From the NCBI RefSeq assembly GCF_044762745.1, contig NZ_JBIWEX010000017.1, positions 41,159 to 105,158 on the forward strand: 64,000 nt of DNA, read 5' to 3'. The translations under genes and the position numbers were made by a program. This document shows, piece by piece, positions 41,466-50,160 of the stretch (its first letter is position 1; every line of letters starts with the position of its first letter). This DNA is from Psychrobacillus sp044762745 (GTDB taxonomy: Bacteria > Bacillota > Bacilli > Bacillales_A > Planococcaceae). The notes beneath the pieces were generated by a model, which was not told the DNA's origin, made no database searches, and saw only the letters and a program-made list of their open reading frames with translations.

Positions 41466-41787
41466 AGCGATCAAAAAGTATGCAGCAGCTTCAAAAGATA
41501 AAGCGGCGATTCATCTAGACGTGGATGCTGCACGAACGGCTGGATTCGATCGTCCTGTCGCCCACGGTATGTATATCATGGGGCTAGCGCAGTCATTGTA
41601 TATTGAGAAGCATCCTACGCAATGGATTACAGCGTATAATATGAAATTTCAAAAGCCGCTTTTTGTTGACACGGTAGCTATTTTTAATTTTGAGTGTTTT
41701 GGCGATAGCGTTGAGGTGACGGTTACAGCTGAAACTGGGGATAAGATTGCCGCGGGGACTTTTTTAGTGAAGGAGTTGCAACGATGA
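41443..41787 (+). CDS. MaoC-family (R)-hydratase/dehydratase
   Basis: 114 aa hot-dog protein with the hydratase-2 style catalytic motif: HLDVDAARTAGFDRPVAHGMYIMGL, where Asp and His correspond to the catalytic pair. ATG at 41443 is preceded by GGTG; a GTG at 41434 is possible. Overlaps both neighbours (upstream by about 23 nt, SDR by 4 nt). It likely acts as a heterodimer with the 41067 product. Confidence 0.85.
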   Translation: MKKHITVEAIKKYAAASKDKAAIHLDVDAARTAGFDRPVAHGMYIMGLAQSLYIEKHPTQWITAYNMKFQKPLFVDTVAIFNFECFGDSVEVTVTAETGDKIAAGTFLVKELQR

Positions 41788-42605
41788 AAAAAGTAGCAAT
41801 CATTACGGGTTCCACAAGAGGCATTGGGCGGAGTATCGCCATACATCTTGGACAATCAGATTTTCAGGTTGTTGTTAATGGCACAAAACAGGAATTAGTA
41901 GACGAAGTTGTGCGAGATATCGATCGAACTGGCGGCGAGGCTATAGGGTATGTTGCGAATATTGCCGATCCAATAGCAGTCACTAAAATGATTGATGCAG
42001 TTATAGCCCAATTTGGCCGTATAGATGTACTCATACATAATGCAGGTAATTTGCATGATCAAAAATGTTTACGTATGACAGATGAAGAGTGGCAATCTGT
42101 ACTAGATGTGCATTTAAACGGTGCTTTTTATAGCATTCAGCGAGTACTTCCTCATATGCAAGAAAGTGGTGGGGACATACTTTTAATGACCTCTACCGCT
42201 GGATTAGGGGGCTCTATTGGTCAAGTGAATTATAGTTCGGCAAAAGCAGGGATGCTCGGTATGATGTGGACGCTTGCAGCTGAACTAAAGCGCAATAATA
42301 TTAGAGTGAATGCCATCTCACCAGCTGCTTTAACGGATATGACCAGACCAGTAATTGAACATTTAAAGAACAAATACGCAAGTAAAAATGAACCGTTTCC
42401 TGAGTTCTGGAAAGTAGGAGAGGCGGATGATGTTGCTCGCTTTGTAGTGACGCTTCTTGCACTGGAAGATACAGATTTAACTGGTGAAATATTTGGTGTA
42501 AATGGTTCCAAAGTGACGAAGTGGCAAAAGCCCGTTCCTGCATTTTCTGAAAATAGTATAGAAGCATTTTTTACTACGTGGCAAAGCCGAAAAGGAAGTG
42601 AATAA
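41784..42605 (+). CDS. SDR 3-ketoacyl reductase-like
   Basis: 273 aa classical SDR: TGSTRGIGRS (cofactor loop), HNAGN, catalytic Ser in TSTAGLGGS and YSSAKAGM Tyr/Lys. In this operon it would reduce the 3-ketoacyl product of the thiolase before dehydration by the MaoC pair. No enoyl reductase is visible, so the reduction cycle is incomplete as encoded here. Confidence 0.85.
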   Translation: MKKVAIITGSTRGIGRSIAIHLGQSDFQVVVNGTKQELVDEVVRDIDRTGGEAIGYVANIADPIAVTKMIDAVIAQFGRIDVLIHNAGNLHDQKCLRMTDEEWQSVLDVHLNGAFYSIQRVLPHMQESGGDILLMTSTAGLGGSIGQVNYSSAKAGMLGMMWTLAAELKRNNIRVNAISPAALTDMTRPVIEHLKNKYASKNEPFPEFWKVGEADDVARFVVTLLALEDTDLTGEIFGVNGSKVTKWQKPVPAFSENSIEAFFTTWQSRKGSE

Positions 42606-43406
42606 ATGCTTACTTTCGATCACGTTCATTTTTATTATAAAAAAGGGCATCCAATCTTAGAGGATATTAACTTTACGATTAAAGCGGGGGAATTTGTAGC
42701 TATTGTCGGTGCAAATGGTAGTGGGAAATCGACAGTTGCCAAGCTAATGGATGGCTTACTGTTACCGAAAAAAGGCACTGTAAAGCTTCAACAACTAGAC
42801 ACGACAAACCCTAATGATCTGATGAAAATTCATCAGCAAATAGGCTTCGTTTTTCAAAATCCAGAGGATCAATTCATCACTACAACTGTAATGGACGAAG
42901 TACTTTTTGGATTGCAAAATATTCGCGTCCCAAGGGAAGCAATGCGTGGCAGGGTGGATACTGCATTGCGTGCTGTTCAGATGGAGGACTTCCTAGAAGC
43001 GATGCCCCACCAATTATCAGGTGGTCAAAAGCAACGTGTGGCTATTGCAGCTATATTGGCAATGCAACCTCAAATTATTATTTTCGACGAAGCAACTTCT
43101 ATGCTTGATCCACAGGGTAGAGAGCAGGTGTTATCGATTATGCATAGACTGCATAACCAAGGCATGACGATTATTCACATTACCCACCATATGGATGAAG
43201 TGATATCTGCAGAGCGCATTCTACTCATACATGAAGGGCATCTGCAATTTGATGGTGACCCGCTCATTTTTTTTGAAACCGTGCCAGTATTGGAGTATCA
43301 ATTACAGTTACCCTTTGCTGTCCGTTTACGTAAAACTCTTCAACTAGAGAGCCCATTAACAGCAAATTGGAAGGAAGGGATCCGTTCACAATGGCCTATC
43401 AATTAA
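42606..43406 (+). CDS. ecfA1: ECF transporter ATPase 1
   Basis: 266 aa ABC ATPase. Walker A GANGSGKS (about 35), Q-loop GFVFQNPEDQF, signature LSGGQKQRVAIA, Walker B IIIFDEATSMLD, H-loop HITHHMDE. These are features of EcfA proteins (Q-loop NPEDQ). It begins immediately after the SDR stop and overlaps EcfA2 by 16 nt. Confidence 0.93.
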   Translation: MLTFDHVHFYYKKGHPILEDINFTIKAGEFVAIVGANGSGKSTVAKLMDGLLLPKKGTVKLQQLDTTNPNDLMKIHQQIGFVFQNPEDQFITTTVMDEVLFGLQNIRVPREAMRGRVDTALRAVQMEDFLEAMPHQLSGGQKQRVAIAAILAMQPQIIIFDEATSMLDPQGREQVLSIMHRLHNQGMTIIHITHHMDEVISAERILLIHEGHLQFDGDPLIFFETVPVLEYQLQLPFAVRLRKTLQLESPLTANWKEGIRSQWPIN

Positions 43407-44248
43407 ACAATGTGAGTGTGAACTATTCCGGTCAAATGGCTTTACAAAATGTCAGTTGCAAGATTCAAGAGGGTAAGTGGATTTCCGTCATTGGTCAAAC
43501 AGGTGCGGGAAAATCCACATTTGTTAAAGTACTGAAGGGGTTAATTTCCAATTTTGAAGGGGACTATTTTGTAGATCAACAGCCTGCCAAAAGAGATGCC
43601 AAGGGACAATTAAAGGTTCTACCAGAGATCGGCTTTGTTTTCCAATATCCCGAACACCAACTTTTCGAAACGACTGTGTATAAGGAACTAGCTTTTGCAC
43701 TGAAGCAACAGGGATTTTCAAGTCAGAAAATAACAGAGCGTATTTCAACTATTTTGCCGCAACTTGGCTTATCGGAAGATATTCTTCCACTAGCTCCATT
43801 TCAACTAAGTGGCGGTCAAAAACGCCGAGTAGCAATTGCTTCTATATTGATGATGGAACCACAGCTCCTGATTTTAGATGAACCAACAGCGGGGCTTGAT
43901 CCAGTAAGTAAGCAAGCGTTGTTACAATTACTAAAAAAGTGGCAGCAGCAGGGAAATCGTACGATACTATTCGTATCGCACCAAATGGAGGATGTCGCTG
44001 AATACTCGGATGAGGTTATCGTATTTCATGAAGGTCGCTTAGTGGGGCAATTTAATACGCTTCACTTATTTCTGAAACAATGCCAGTTGCTAGAGGAAAT
44101 AGGGTTGTCGCTGCCAGAATCAGTGCAACTTTTAAAGCTAGTAGAGGAGTTATCTGGTCAGAAGATCGGGGTTTCCAGTTGTAGGGAACAGGAAATCTTT
44201 GAAAAGGTTATCCCGCTTTGGAGGTCAAGGAGGCTTCAAAATGTCTGA
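43391..44248 (+). CDS. ecfA2: ECF transporter ATPase 2
   Basis: 285 aa. Walker A GQTGAGKS, Q-loop GFVFQYPEHQLFE, signature LSGGQKRRVAIA, Walker B LLILDEPTAGLD, H-loop FVSHQME. YPEHQ is typical of EcfA2. ATG at 43391 has AAGGAAGGGA upstream; the in-frame ATG 43367 lies inside EcfA1 without such a site. Pairs with EcfA1 to energise biotin uptake. Confidence 0.93.
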   Translation: MAYQLNNVSVNYSGQMALQNVSCKIQEGKWISVIGQTGAGKSTFVKVLKGLISNFEGDYFVDQQPAKRDAKGQLKVLPEIGFVFQYPEHQLFETTVYKELAFALKQQGFSSQKITERISTILPQLGLSEDILPLAPFQLSGGQKRRVAIASILMMEPQLLILDEPTAGLDPVSKQALLQLLKKWQQQGNRTILFVSHQMEDVAEYSDEVIVFHEGRLVGQFNTLHLFLKQCQLLEEIGLSLPESVQLLKLVEELSGQKIGVSSCREQEIFEKVIPLWRSRRLQNV

Positions 44249-45044
44249 TACCGTATTAATAGGTCAGTATATGGAGACGAATTCCGTGTTTCACCGACTT
44301 GATCCGAGAACGAAGATTTTAAGCATTTTTATCATCATGCTGAGCTTTCTAATACTTGAAACTAGTGCGAGTTATGCAATTGCCACTTTATTTGTCTTTG
44401 GCGTTTTGATGCTATCGAAAATCCCGTTTCCTGTTTTTATGAGGGGGTTAAAACCGATTTTATTAATATTGACATTTACGTTCGTATACAACGTCCTGCT
44501 CACAAAAGGGACTGTCATTTGGTCTTGGTCATTTATTGAGGTGACTATGGAAGGGCTGCAAAATGGGGTGCGTTTCGTCTGGCGAATTATTTTACTTGTC
44601 CTATTAGCTTCTATTTTAACTTTAACGACAAAGCCATTGGAATTAGCTAGTGGTCTTGAAAAACTATTAGCTCCACTATCCAAACTCCATGTGCCAGTAG
44701 AACAGTTTTCCTTAATGATCGTTATTGCGATTCGCTTTATCCCGACGATTTTGCAGGAACTAGACCGGATTGTACTCGCTCAAAAAGCAAGAGGGCTTGA
44801 TATTGTTAATTTACCGATAGTAAAGCGTATGCTTGCTTATATTCCCATTTTAGTACCTTTACTGTTCACAACTATTCAGCGTGCGGAGCAGTTGACTTAC
44901 GCAATTGATGCGCGTGCTTATGGCAAGGGCAAGGGAAGAACTGCGTATAAGCTATTGCAATTTCAGCAAATAGATTACATAGTGGGGACGGTCGCTATTT
45001 TGTTTGTAATAACGGTGTTCATCATACAGTTAGGGGGAGTGTAG
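44241..45044 (+). CDS. ecfT: ECF transporter transmembrane coupling protein
   Basis: 267 aa, about five helices. EcfT hallmarks: FHRLDPRTKIL near the start and two coupling motifs, AQKARGLD and AIDARAYGKGKGRT (XRX type). AAGGAGG lies 7 nt before ATG 44241. Overlaps ecfA2 by 8 nt. Completes a second, dedicated ECF module; the shared housekeeping copy normally sits in the ribosomal protein region. Confidence 0.93.
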   Translation: MSDTVLIGQYMETNSVFHRLDPRTKILSIFIIMLSFLILETSASYAIATLFVFGVLMLSKIPFPVFMRGLKPILLILTFTFVYNVLLTKGTVIWSWSFIEVTMEGLQNGVRFVWRIILLVLLASILTLTTKPLELASGLEKLLAPLSKLHVPVEQFSLMIVIAIRFIPTILQELDRIVLAQKARGLDIVNLPIVKRMLAYIPILVPLLFTTIQRAEQLTYAIDARAYGKGKGRTAYKLLQFQQIDYIVGTVAILFVITVFIIQLGGV

Positions 45045-45045
45045 A

Positions 45046-45354
45046 ATGAAAGTATTTGGTGCTGTCGTGGACAATGAAACGCGCTGTACGCATTATCATA
45101 CGGAAAAAGATATTATAGCGATTAAATTTAAATGCTGTAATCGTTATTATCCTTGCTATAAATGCCATGAGGAAGACGCTGACCACAAAATAGAACGTTG
45201 GCCTAAGCAGCAGTTTGGTGAACTGGCTATTCTTTGTGGCAGTTGTCAGAAGGAGTTAACGATTCATGCGTATATGCATACGGCTAGCTGCCCGCATTGT
45301 CAGGCAACTTTTAACGAGCGTTGTAGTGCCCATTATCCGATTTATTTTGAATGA
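45046..45354 (+). CDS. CHY zinc-finger protein
   Basis: 102 aa with the CHY finger pattern: TRCTHYHTEKDIIAIKFKCC, YYPCYKCHEEDADH, CGSCQKELTIHAYM, CPHCQATFNERCSAHY. Many Cys/His pairs can bind about three zinc ions. It directly follows ecfT (1-nt gap) and is the last gene of the operon. Function unknown. Confidence 0.85.
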   Translation: MKVFGAVVDNETRCTHYHTEKDIIAIKFKCCNRYYPCYKCHEEDADHKIERWPKQQFGELAILCGSCQKELTIHAYMHTASCPHCQATFNERCSAHYPIYFE

Positions 45355-45369
45355 TCTTATTAACGGGTA

Positions 45370-45400
45370 AAATCCCAAGACATGAATCTTCTTGGGATTT
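45370..45400. terminator. bidirectional terminator after biotin operon
   Basis: AAATCCCAAGA/TCTTGGGATTT stem with 9-nt loop, between convergent genes. Confidence 0.8.
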
Positions 45401-46043
45401 ATTGCGTATGTCCATTTATCGCACTAGAAAACATCAGAACATCTACTTCCGTGAGTAGCGGGTTTGTAACGGAAATACGATATTGAATACTGTTCGTTAA
45501 GTCGATTAAACTTAAATATTGCTGTTGACCCGCCCCTGTATCGATACCGAGCTTTTTGGGCTGTTGCCAAACGGAGCCTGCTGGAACACCAAGTCGATTA
45601 GTTGGTGTATGTCCGAATACTACGGTCGTATCCTCTTGAAGAGGTGCTTGAAGAAACGGGTCTCGTATGGTCAGTAAATCATTTATTTGTTGTGCATGAA
45701 GAGGGATACCTGTACGGATGCCGGCGTGGACAAACAAAAATGGTTTGCGTTCTATGTAAAGCGGGAGGCTTTGTAAAAAAGACTTCCACTCTATCCACTT
45801 TTTACTTCCTTCTGCAATATCATCTAGTGCGCATTTTTCATGATTGCCCATAATTGCGTATGCGCCGTTTCTTACATAATATTCCACAGCTTTTAGTGTA
45901 CCTTCACTACTAGGACCCTTGTCAATATAATCTCCGACGAAATACAGTTCATCTTGATCTGCTTGGTATTTAGCATATGTCAGTAATCTGTGAAGTGCAT
46001 GGACATGCCCGTGAATGTCGGAAATAGCTAAGATGCGTGACAA
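45399..46043 (-). CDS. metallophosphoesterase, Ser/Thr phosphatase-like
   Basis: 214 aa. Dinuclear metal motifs in order: ISDIHGH, GDYIDKGP, GNHE, a His in FVHAGI and GHTPTN. Resembles PrpE/ApaH-type bacterial phosphatases. TTG at 46043 lies 5 nt from AGGTGA; GTG at 46052 is an alternative. It abuts the ABC ATPase gene and may be transcribed with the importer, hinting at a phosphorus-related role. Confidence 0.85.
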   Translation of the reverse strand: MSRILAISDIHGHVHALHRLLTYAKYQADQDELYFVGDYIDKGPSSEGTLKAVEYYVRNGAYAIMGNHEKCALDDIAEGSKKWIEWKSFLQSLPLYIERKPFLFVHAGIRTGIPLHAQQINDLLTIRDPFLQAPLQEDTTVVFGHTPTNRLGVPAGSVWQQPKKLGIDTGAGQQQYLSLIDLTNSIQYRISVTNPLLTEVDVLMFSSAINGHTQ

Positions 46044-46052
46044 GACGTTCAC

Positions 46053-47147
46053 CTACATTCTATTATGCACAAGAAAAGGGGGAGCTACCTGTTCTGTTTG
46101 CTTATATAAAAATGTATGATTACGTTCAAAAGAAACGACTACTTCTTTATTCACTTCGACTTGTTCACCGTGCAACACAGTTAAGCGACCACCTGCTGTT
46201 TCCACCATAATGCGCCATTTGTGCCCTTCGAAAATAGAGTGTGTGACCCGTCCATGCAACGAGTTTTTGAGGGAATTTATTTCATTTCCATTTTCTCCTA
46301 TTTTCAAAGCTTCTGAGTCCATTACGACAATAACATCGTCGCCATTTGTTAGTGTCCCGTTGCCGCGGATAATTGCATCCCCAATTTTAACAGATGCAGA
46401 ATCTTTTGCAGTAGCCATTAAGCGATTTGTCATTCCGAGTAAGCCTGCTACCCATAAAGAAGCCGGTGCTTGACGAACTTCCATTGGTGTTCCATACTGC
46501 TCGATTTGACCTTCGCGAAGCATTAAAATGCGGTCGGCCAAAGCATACGCCTCCAGTGGATCATGTGTTACGTGCAAAGCAGTAGTGCCAAGCTTGCGCA
46601 ATAAATAAGAAAGCTCGTTACGCATTTCAAATCGTAGCTGCATATCTAAATTGGATAGGGGTTCGTCTAATAGAAGTAGTGTTGGCTTTGTAGATAAAGC
46701 TCGAGCAATTGCTACACGTTGTTGTTGCCCACCTGAAAGCTCACTAGGATATCGGTTTTCTAGCCCATTTAACTGAAGTAAGTTAAATAAAAAGTTTTTC
46801 GTTTCCGCTTGCTCTTGCTTGTTTACTTTCCGTATTTTAGAGCCATAAAAAATATTTTGCACTACGGTCATATGTGGCCATAACGCGTAATCTTGAAAAA
46901 CCATATTAATACCTCGTTTTTCCGGAGGTAGTGTCATGTTAGGGGAAGAAATAATCTTGCCATCTAGTCTAATTTCTCCTTCGTCTAACGATTGTAGTCC
47001 GGCAACCATTTGTAAAAGGGTGGACTTACCGCATCCGGATGGGCCTAAAATGCTAACTATTTCCCCAGGCTCTACAGTAAAACTAACATCGTTCACTGCT
47101 CGAAATTGCTTAAAAATTTTGGAGACGTTTTGAATCTGTAACGACAT
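46053..47147 (-). CDS. ABC importer ATPase, ferric/2-aminoethylphosphonate type
   Basis: 364 aa. Walker A GPSGCGKST, Q-loop VFQDYALWPHM, signature LSGGQQQRVAIARAL, Walker B LLLLDEPLSNLD, H-loop LHVTHDP, and a C-terminal TOBE-like domain (about 240-364). This is the CysA/PotA/FbpC-like group. AAAGGAGG precedes the ATG at 47147; a longer frame to 47201 lacks a ribosome site. Overlaps the permease gene by 38 nt. Confidence 0.88.
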   Translation of the reverse strand: MSLQIQNVSKIFKQFRAVNDVSFTVEPGEIVSILGPSGCGKSTLLQMVAGLQSLDEGEIRLDGKIISSPNMTLPPEKRGINMVFQDYALWPHMTVVQNIFYGSKIRKVNKQEQAETKNFLFNLLQLNGLENRYPSELSGGQQQRVAIARALSTKPTLLLLDEPLSNLDMQLRFEMRNELSYLLRKLGTTALHVTHDPLEAYALADRILMLREGQIEQYGTPMEVRQAPASLWVAGLLGMTNRLMATAKDSASVKIGDAIIRGNGTLTNGDDVIVVMDSEALKIGENGNEINSLKNSLHGRVTHSIFEGHKWRIMVETAGGRLTVLHGEQVEVNKEVVVSFERNHTFLYKQTEQVAPPFLVHNRM

Positions 47148-48873
47148 GTTGTTTATCCTCCTTTTTCGATAGTTGCGAAATGAGGGTAAACCCTTTTTCA
47201 ACGAACCATTTAAATAGCATCATGAAAATAATGATGATTGTACCGCTAGTAATTGTTGCAGCAGTTGCAAATCCGTAATTTAAGTCTTCGAACGATTTGT
47301 TGATAGCCACTGGTAACGTGACAAAGTTCGGAGGGTATAAGATAGACGTAATCGCTAAATCGAAAATGCTCGTCCCAAATGCTGTTAAACCTGCCGTTAG
47401 TATGGATGCACGCATTAATGGCAATAAAATCGTCCAGATCCGTCGACTTAACGAGGCACCTTGAACGGAAGCGGAAGCGAGTAAACTTGCCGGTACTTTC
47501 GTCATTGCACTAATCATTAATCGAGCCGCAATAGGAATCGCTCCAGCAATACTTGCGAGCACTAAAATAGCAGGCTTGCCGTATAAATGGAGATGAATAC
47601 TTTCCAAAAATGGCTGATTCCAGATGAATATATAACCAATTCCGAGTACTACTCCTGGTACAGCCAGTGAAACAACTGAAAGCGAATCAATTAGTGAGCG
47701 AAACTTGAAATCGGTAAATATTAGTACATACCCAATGCATATTCCAACAATTAGACCAATGAATCCCGCTAGCGCTGCTATGAGCAATGAATTTTTAAGC
47801 CCGATAAGAATCGTGGAATCTACGTTAAACAAAGAGATATAATGTTTCATAGTAAAATTACCCAGTGAAACACCTTTACCTAAAGTGTCCATAAACGAGA
47901 CTAATAAGCTACTGCCGATCGGGATGCCGAGGGCTATTAGTAAAAAACAACTATTTATAATGTCATATATCCAACTATTTTTCGTCTTCAATGGTTCTTT
48001 TCGTATCGCACGACTGGTGATGAATGAATAATCTCCTTTTCGCAAGATAAATAATTGAAACAACATGACCAAGACAATAATTACAACTAAATAAAAGGAT
48101 AAAATCCCTGCCATATCAAAGCGAATAGGGGCTGTATATAAAGCAGTGTAAATCGAATACGACAGAGTAGGGAAGCTATAAACAGCAGCTAGGGATGCTG
48201 GTAATCCGAAATCTCCAATTGTATCCATAAAGATAAGCGCTGCACCAGATAAAAGCGCCGGAATCATCAATGGTACTTGCACTGTACGAAGTGCATGCCA
48301 TGCAGAAGCGCCGTTTAGTCGTGCCGCTTCATTGTACTGTGATACATTCCACTCTAATGCCGCAGTTACAGCTAAATAAGCATAAGGAAATTTACAACAA
48401 GTCATAATGAAAATAAGTCCGATTGGCGAAAAAACAAAACCTGTTACCCAATCCATTCCAAGTACGTTTGTCGCAATACCTTTCCCGCTGGAAAACAAAA
48501 CCCAGCCTTGCGCCATGATAAAACTCGGCAAAATAAGCAATGCCCATGCCGTAAAATCGAGTGCAAACTTTGTTTTAAAAGCTCTAGACGTCCGCATAAT
48601 TGCAAGTGCTGTACCTAGAACCGTACCTAAAACTGCTGTACCTGTTGCTAGTATGAGCGAGTTCGTGAGTGACTTGCTCCAAAGCTTCCGTTCAAAAATT
48701 TCAAAAACGAGTCCAAAGCCTGCAAAATCAAGTTTGCCGAAAAAAATACCTGGTAAAACAATTTGAATAAGTACTGCTAAAAGTGGTAGTAATATTAAAA
48801 TAAATAATATAAGGACAACGCCCCACCCCAGCATAGCTGGAGCAGTGCGTTTATTTGAAAATAAATTCCGCAT
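47110..48873 (-). CDS. ABC importer permease, FbpB/PhnU type
   Basis: 587 aa with two fused permease domains, about 12 helices, each with an EAA loop (YNEAARLNGASAWHALRTVQVPLMIPALL near 185-212; ASLLASASVQGASLSRRIWTILLPLM near 470-495). Fused double-domain permeases of this size serve ferric iron and 2-aminoethylphosphonate importers. It lies between the binding protein and ATPase genes. Confidence 0.88.
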   Translation of the reverse strand: MRNLFSNKRTAPAMLGWGVVLILFILILLPLLAVLIQIVLPGIFFGKLDFAGFGLVFEIFERKLWSKSLTNSLILATGTAVLGTVLGTALAIMRTSRAFKTKFALDFTAWALLILPSFIMAQGWVLFSSGKGIATNVLGMDWVTGFVFSPIGLIFIMTCCKFPYAYLAVTAALEWNVSQYNEAARLNGASAWHALRTVQVPLMIPALLSGAALIFMDTIGDFGLPASLAAVYSFPTLSYSIYTALYTAPIRFDMAGILSFYLVVIIVLVMLFQLFILRKGDYSFITSRAIRKEPLKTKNSWIYDIINSCFLLIALGIPIGSSLLVSFMDTLGKGVSLGNFTMKHYISLFNVDSTILIGLKNSLLIAALAGFIGLIVGICIGYVLIFTDFKFRSLIDSLSVVSLAVPGVVLGIGYIFIWNQPFLESIHLHLYGKPAILVLASIAGAIPIAARLMISAMTKVPASLLASASVQGASLSRRIWTILLPLMRASILTAGLTAFGTSIFDLAITSILYPPNFVTLPVAINKSFEDLNYGFATAATITSGTIIIIFMMLFKWFVEKGFTLISQLSKKEDKQHVVTDSKRLQNF

Positions 48874-48913
48874 ATGCGAGTGACCCTTCCCTTTCCAAAA
48901 TTTACACTAAGCG

Positions 48914-50005
48914 TTATTGAACGGACTGATCAGCGAACCATTCTTTTACTTCTGCTTCATTTTGAGCTGCTGTTGCTGGGTTAGCAATAAGTAATGGAGC
49001 TTTTTCATCACGAGCTGCAGGGCTAGCTACATCTTTAACTGACGACGTGTAAAATCCTTCTGTACCAGCTGCAATCATTTGGTCTTGTGTTTCTTTTTCT
49101 AATATGAAAGAGATGAACGCTTTCGCTACTTCTTCTTGGTCTGTGTCTTTGCTAATAGCTGCGTAGCGTACAGAAGCTGGAGCACCCTCTTCTGGCCAAA
49201 CAATTTCAATTGGCTCCCCGTCCTGTTTCATCTTATATGCATTCGATTCTTGAAGTGCGGCAATTTTCAAATCACCACTTAATAATGCTTCTACAACGTT
49301 TGGATTTTTTGGGAATACTTTTGTACCGTTCTCGAATAATTTCGTGAAGTATTCTTTTCCGCCATCCATTCCTAAATCTTCAAAAAACCATGCAACAAAT
49401 GGGTAAGCAGGAGCAGCTATTGCCGGATCAGCCATACCAACCATGTTTTTATATGCAGGATTTGTAAGGTCTGCCCAAGTTTTTGGTGCGTCTTCTGCTT
49501 TTACTTCATTCGTGTTATAAACGATAACTCCCGCTGCATGTGCACCTGTTGGGTAATACGCTTTCGATGCTGGTACTAATGATTTACCGAAATCATTTAA
49601 GTTCCCTTCACTTTCTAATGAAACATTTTCTAGTAAAATACCGTCATTTTCCCATCTAGCGAAAGAGCCTTGTCCGTCCAACCATACAACGTCCCAGTTT
49701 GGATTGGATTTCTCTGCTTCGATACGAGATTGAACTTCAGCGCCGTTTCCAACAACCAATTCAATATCATAGCCCGTTTTTTCTTCAAATAACGGTTCGA
49801 TTAATTCGTCAAAGTCATTTAAATACACAACTAGTGGTTCTGTTTGTTTCACTTTATCAGTAGCTGCTGTGGCAGTTTCTGTTTCTACTACTTCTTCCGT
49901 TTCAGTTGCTTTTTCTTTTGCACTTCCTGTCTCTTCTCCATTAGATGAGCAACCTGCTAGCATTAATGCTGTCAATCCAGATAATAACCAAAGATGTTTT
50001 TTCAT
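48914..50005 (-). CDS. ABC importer substrate-binding lipoprotein
   Basis: 363 aa. Signal peptide with lipobox LAGC (Cys about 19), then a Glu/Thr-rich linker and a type II binding domain: PLVVYLNDFDELIEPLFEEKTGYDIELVVGNGAEVQSRIEAE. Closest in style to Fe(III)/2-AEP binding proteins (FbpA/PhnS). I cannot decide between iron and phosphonate; the iron-binding tyrosine pair of FbpA is not evident. First gene of the importer operon. Confidence 0.85.
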   Translation of the reverse strand: MKKHLWLLSGLTALMLAGCSSNGEETGSAKEKATETEEVVETETATAATDKVKQTEPLVVYLNDFDELIEPLFEEKTGYDIELVVGNGAEVQSRIEAEKSNPNWDVVWLDGQGSFARWENDGILLENVSLESEGNLNDFGKSLVPASKAYYPTGAHAAGVIVYNTNEVKAEDAPKTWADLTNPAYKNMVGMADPAIAAPAYPFVAWFFEDLGMDGGKEYFTKLFENGTKVFPKNPNVVEALLSGDLKIAALQESNAYKMKQDGEPIEIVWPEEGAPASVRYAAISKDTDQEEVAKAFISFILEKETQDQMIAAGTEGFYTSSVKDVASPAARDEKAPLLIANPATAAQNEAEVKEWFADQSVQ

Positions 50006-50120
50006 AAGTCAACCTCTTTCAGATTTTTTTGTCATCTTTATCGTAATCGATAGTAATTAATGGAATATGAAGGATATGTAAATTTATCATTAAGAAATAC
50101 TGAATAATATTGATAGTTAA

Positions 50121-50135
50121 ATAGATTTTATCTAT
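50121..50135. promoter_or_regulatory. LysR-type operator candidate
   Basis: ATAGAT-TTT-ATCTAT, a 15-bp inverted repeat with the T-N11-A layout, 26 bp before the LysR gene and upstream of the divergent importer. Confidence 0.5.
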
Positions 50136-50160
50136 ATTGAAACGGAAGAGGTGGATAAAA

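Noticed and set aside
48914..50005. Firm call as ferric iron binding protein
   Set aside because: No paired iron-binding tyrosines evident and no Fur box upstream; left as ferric/phosphonate type.
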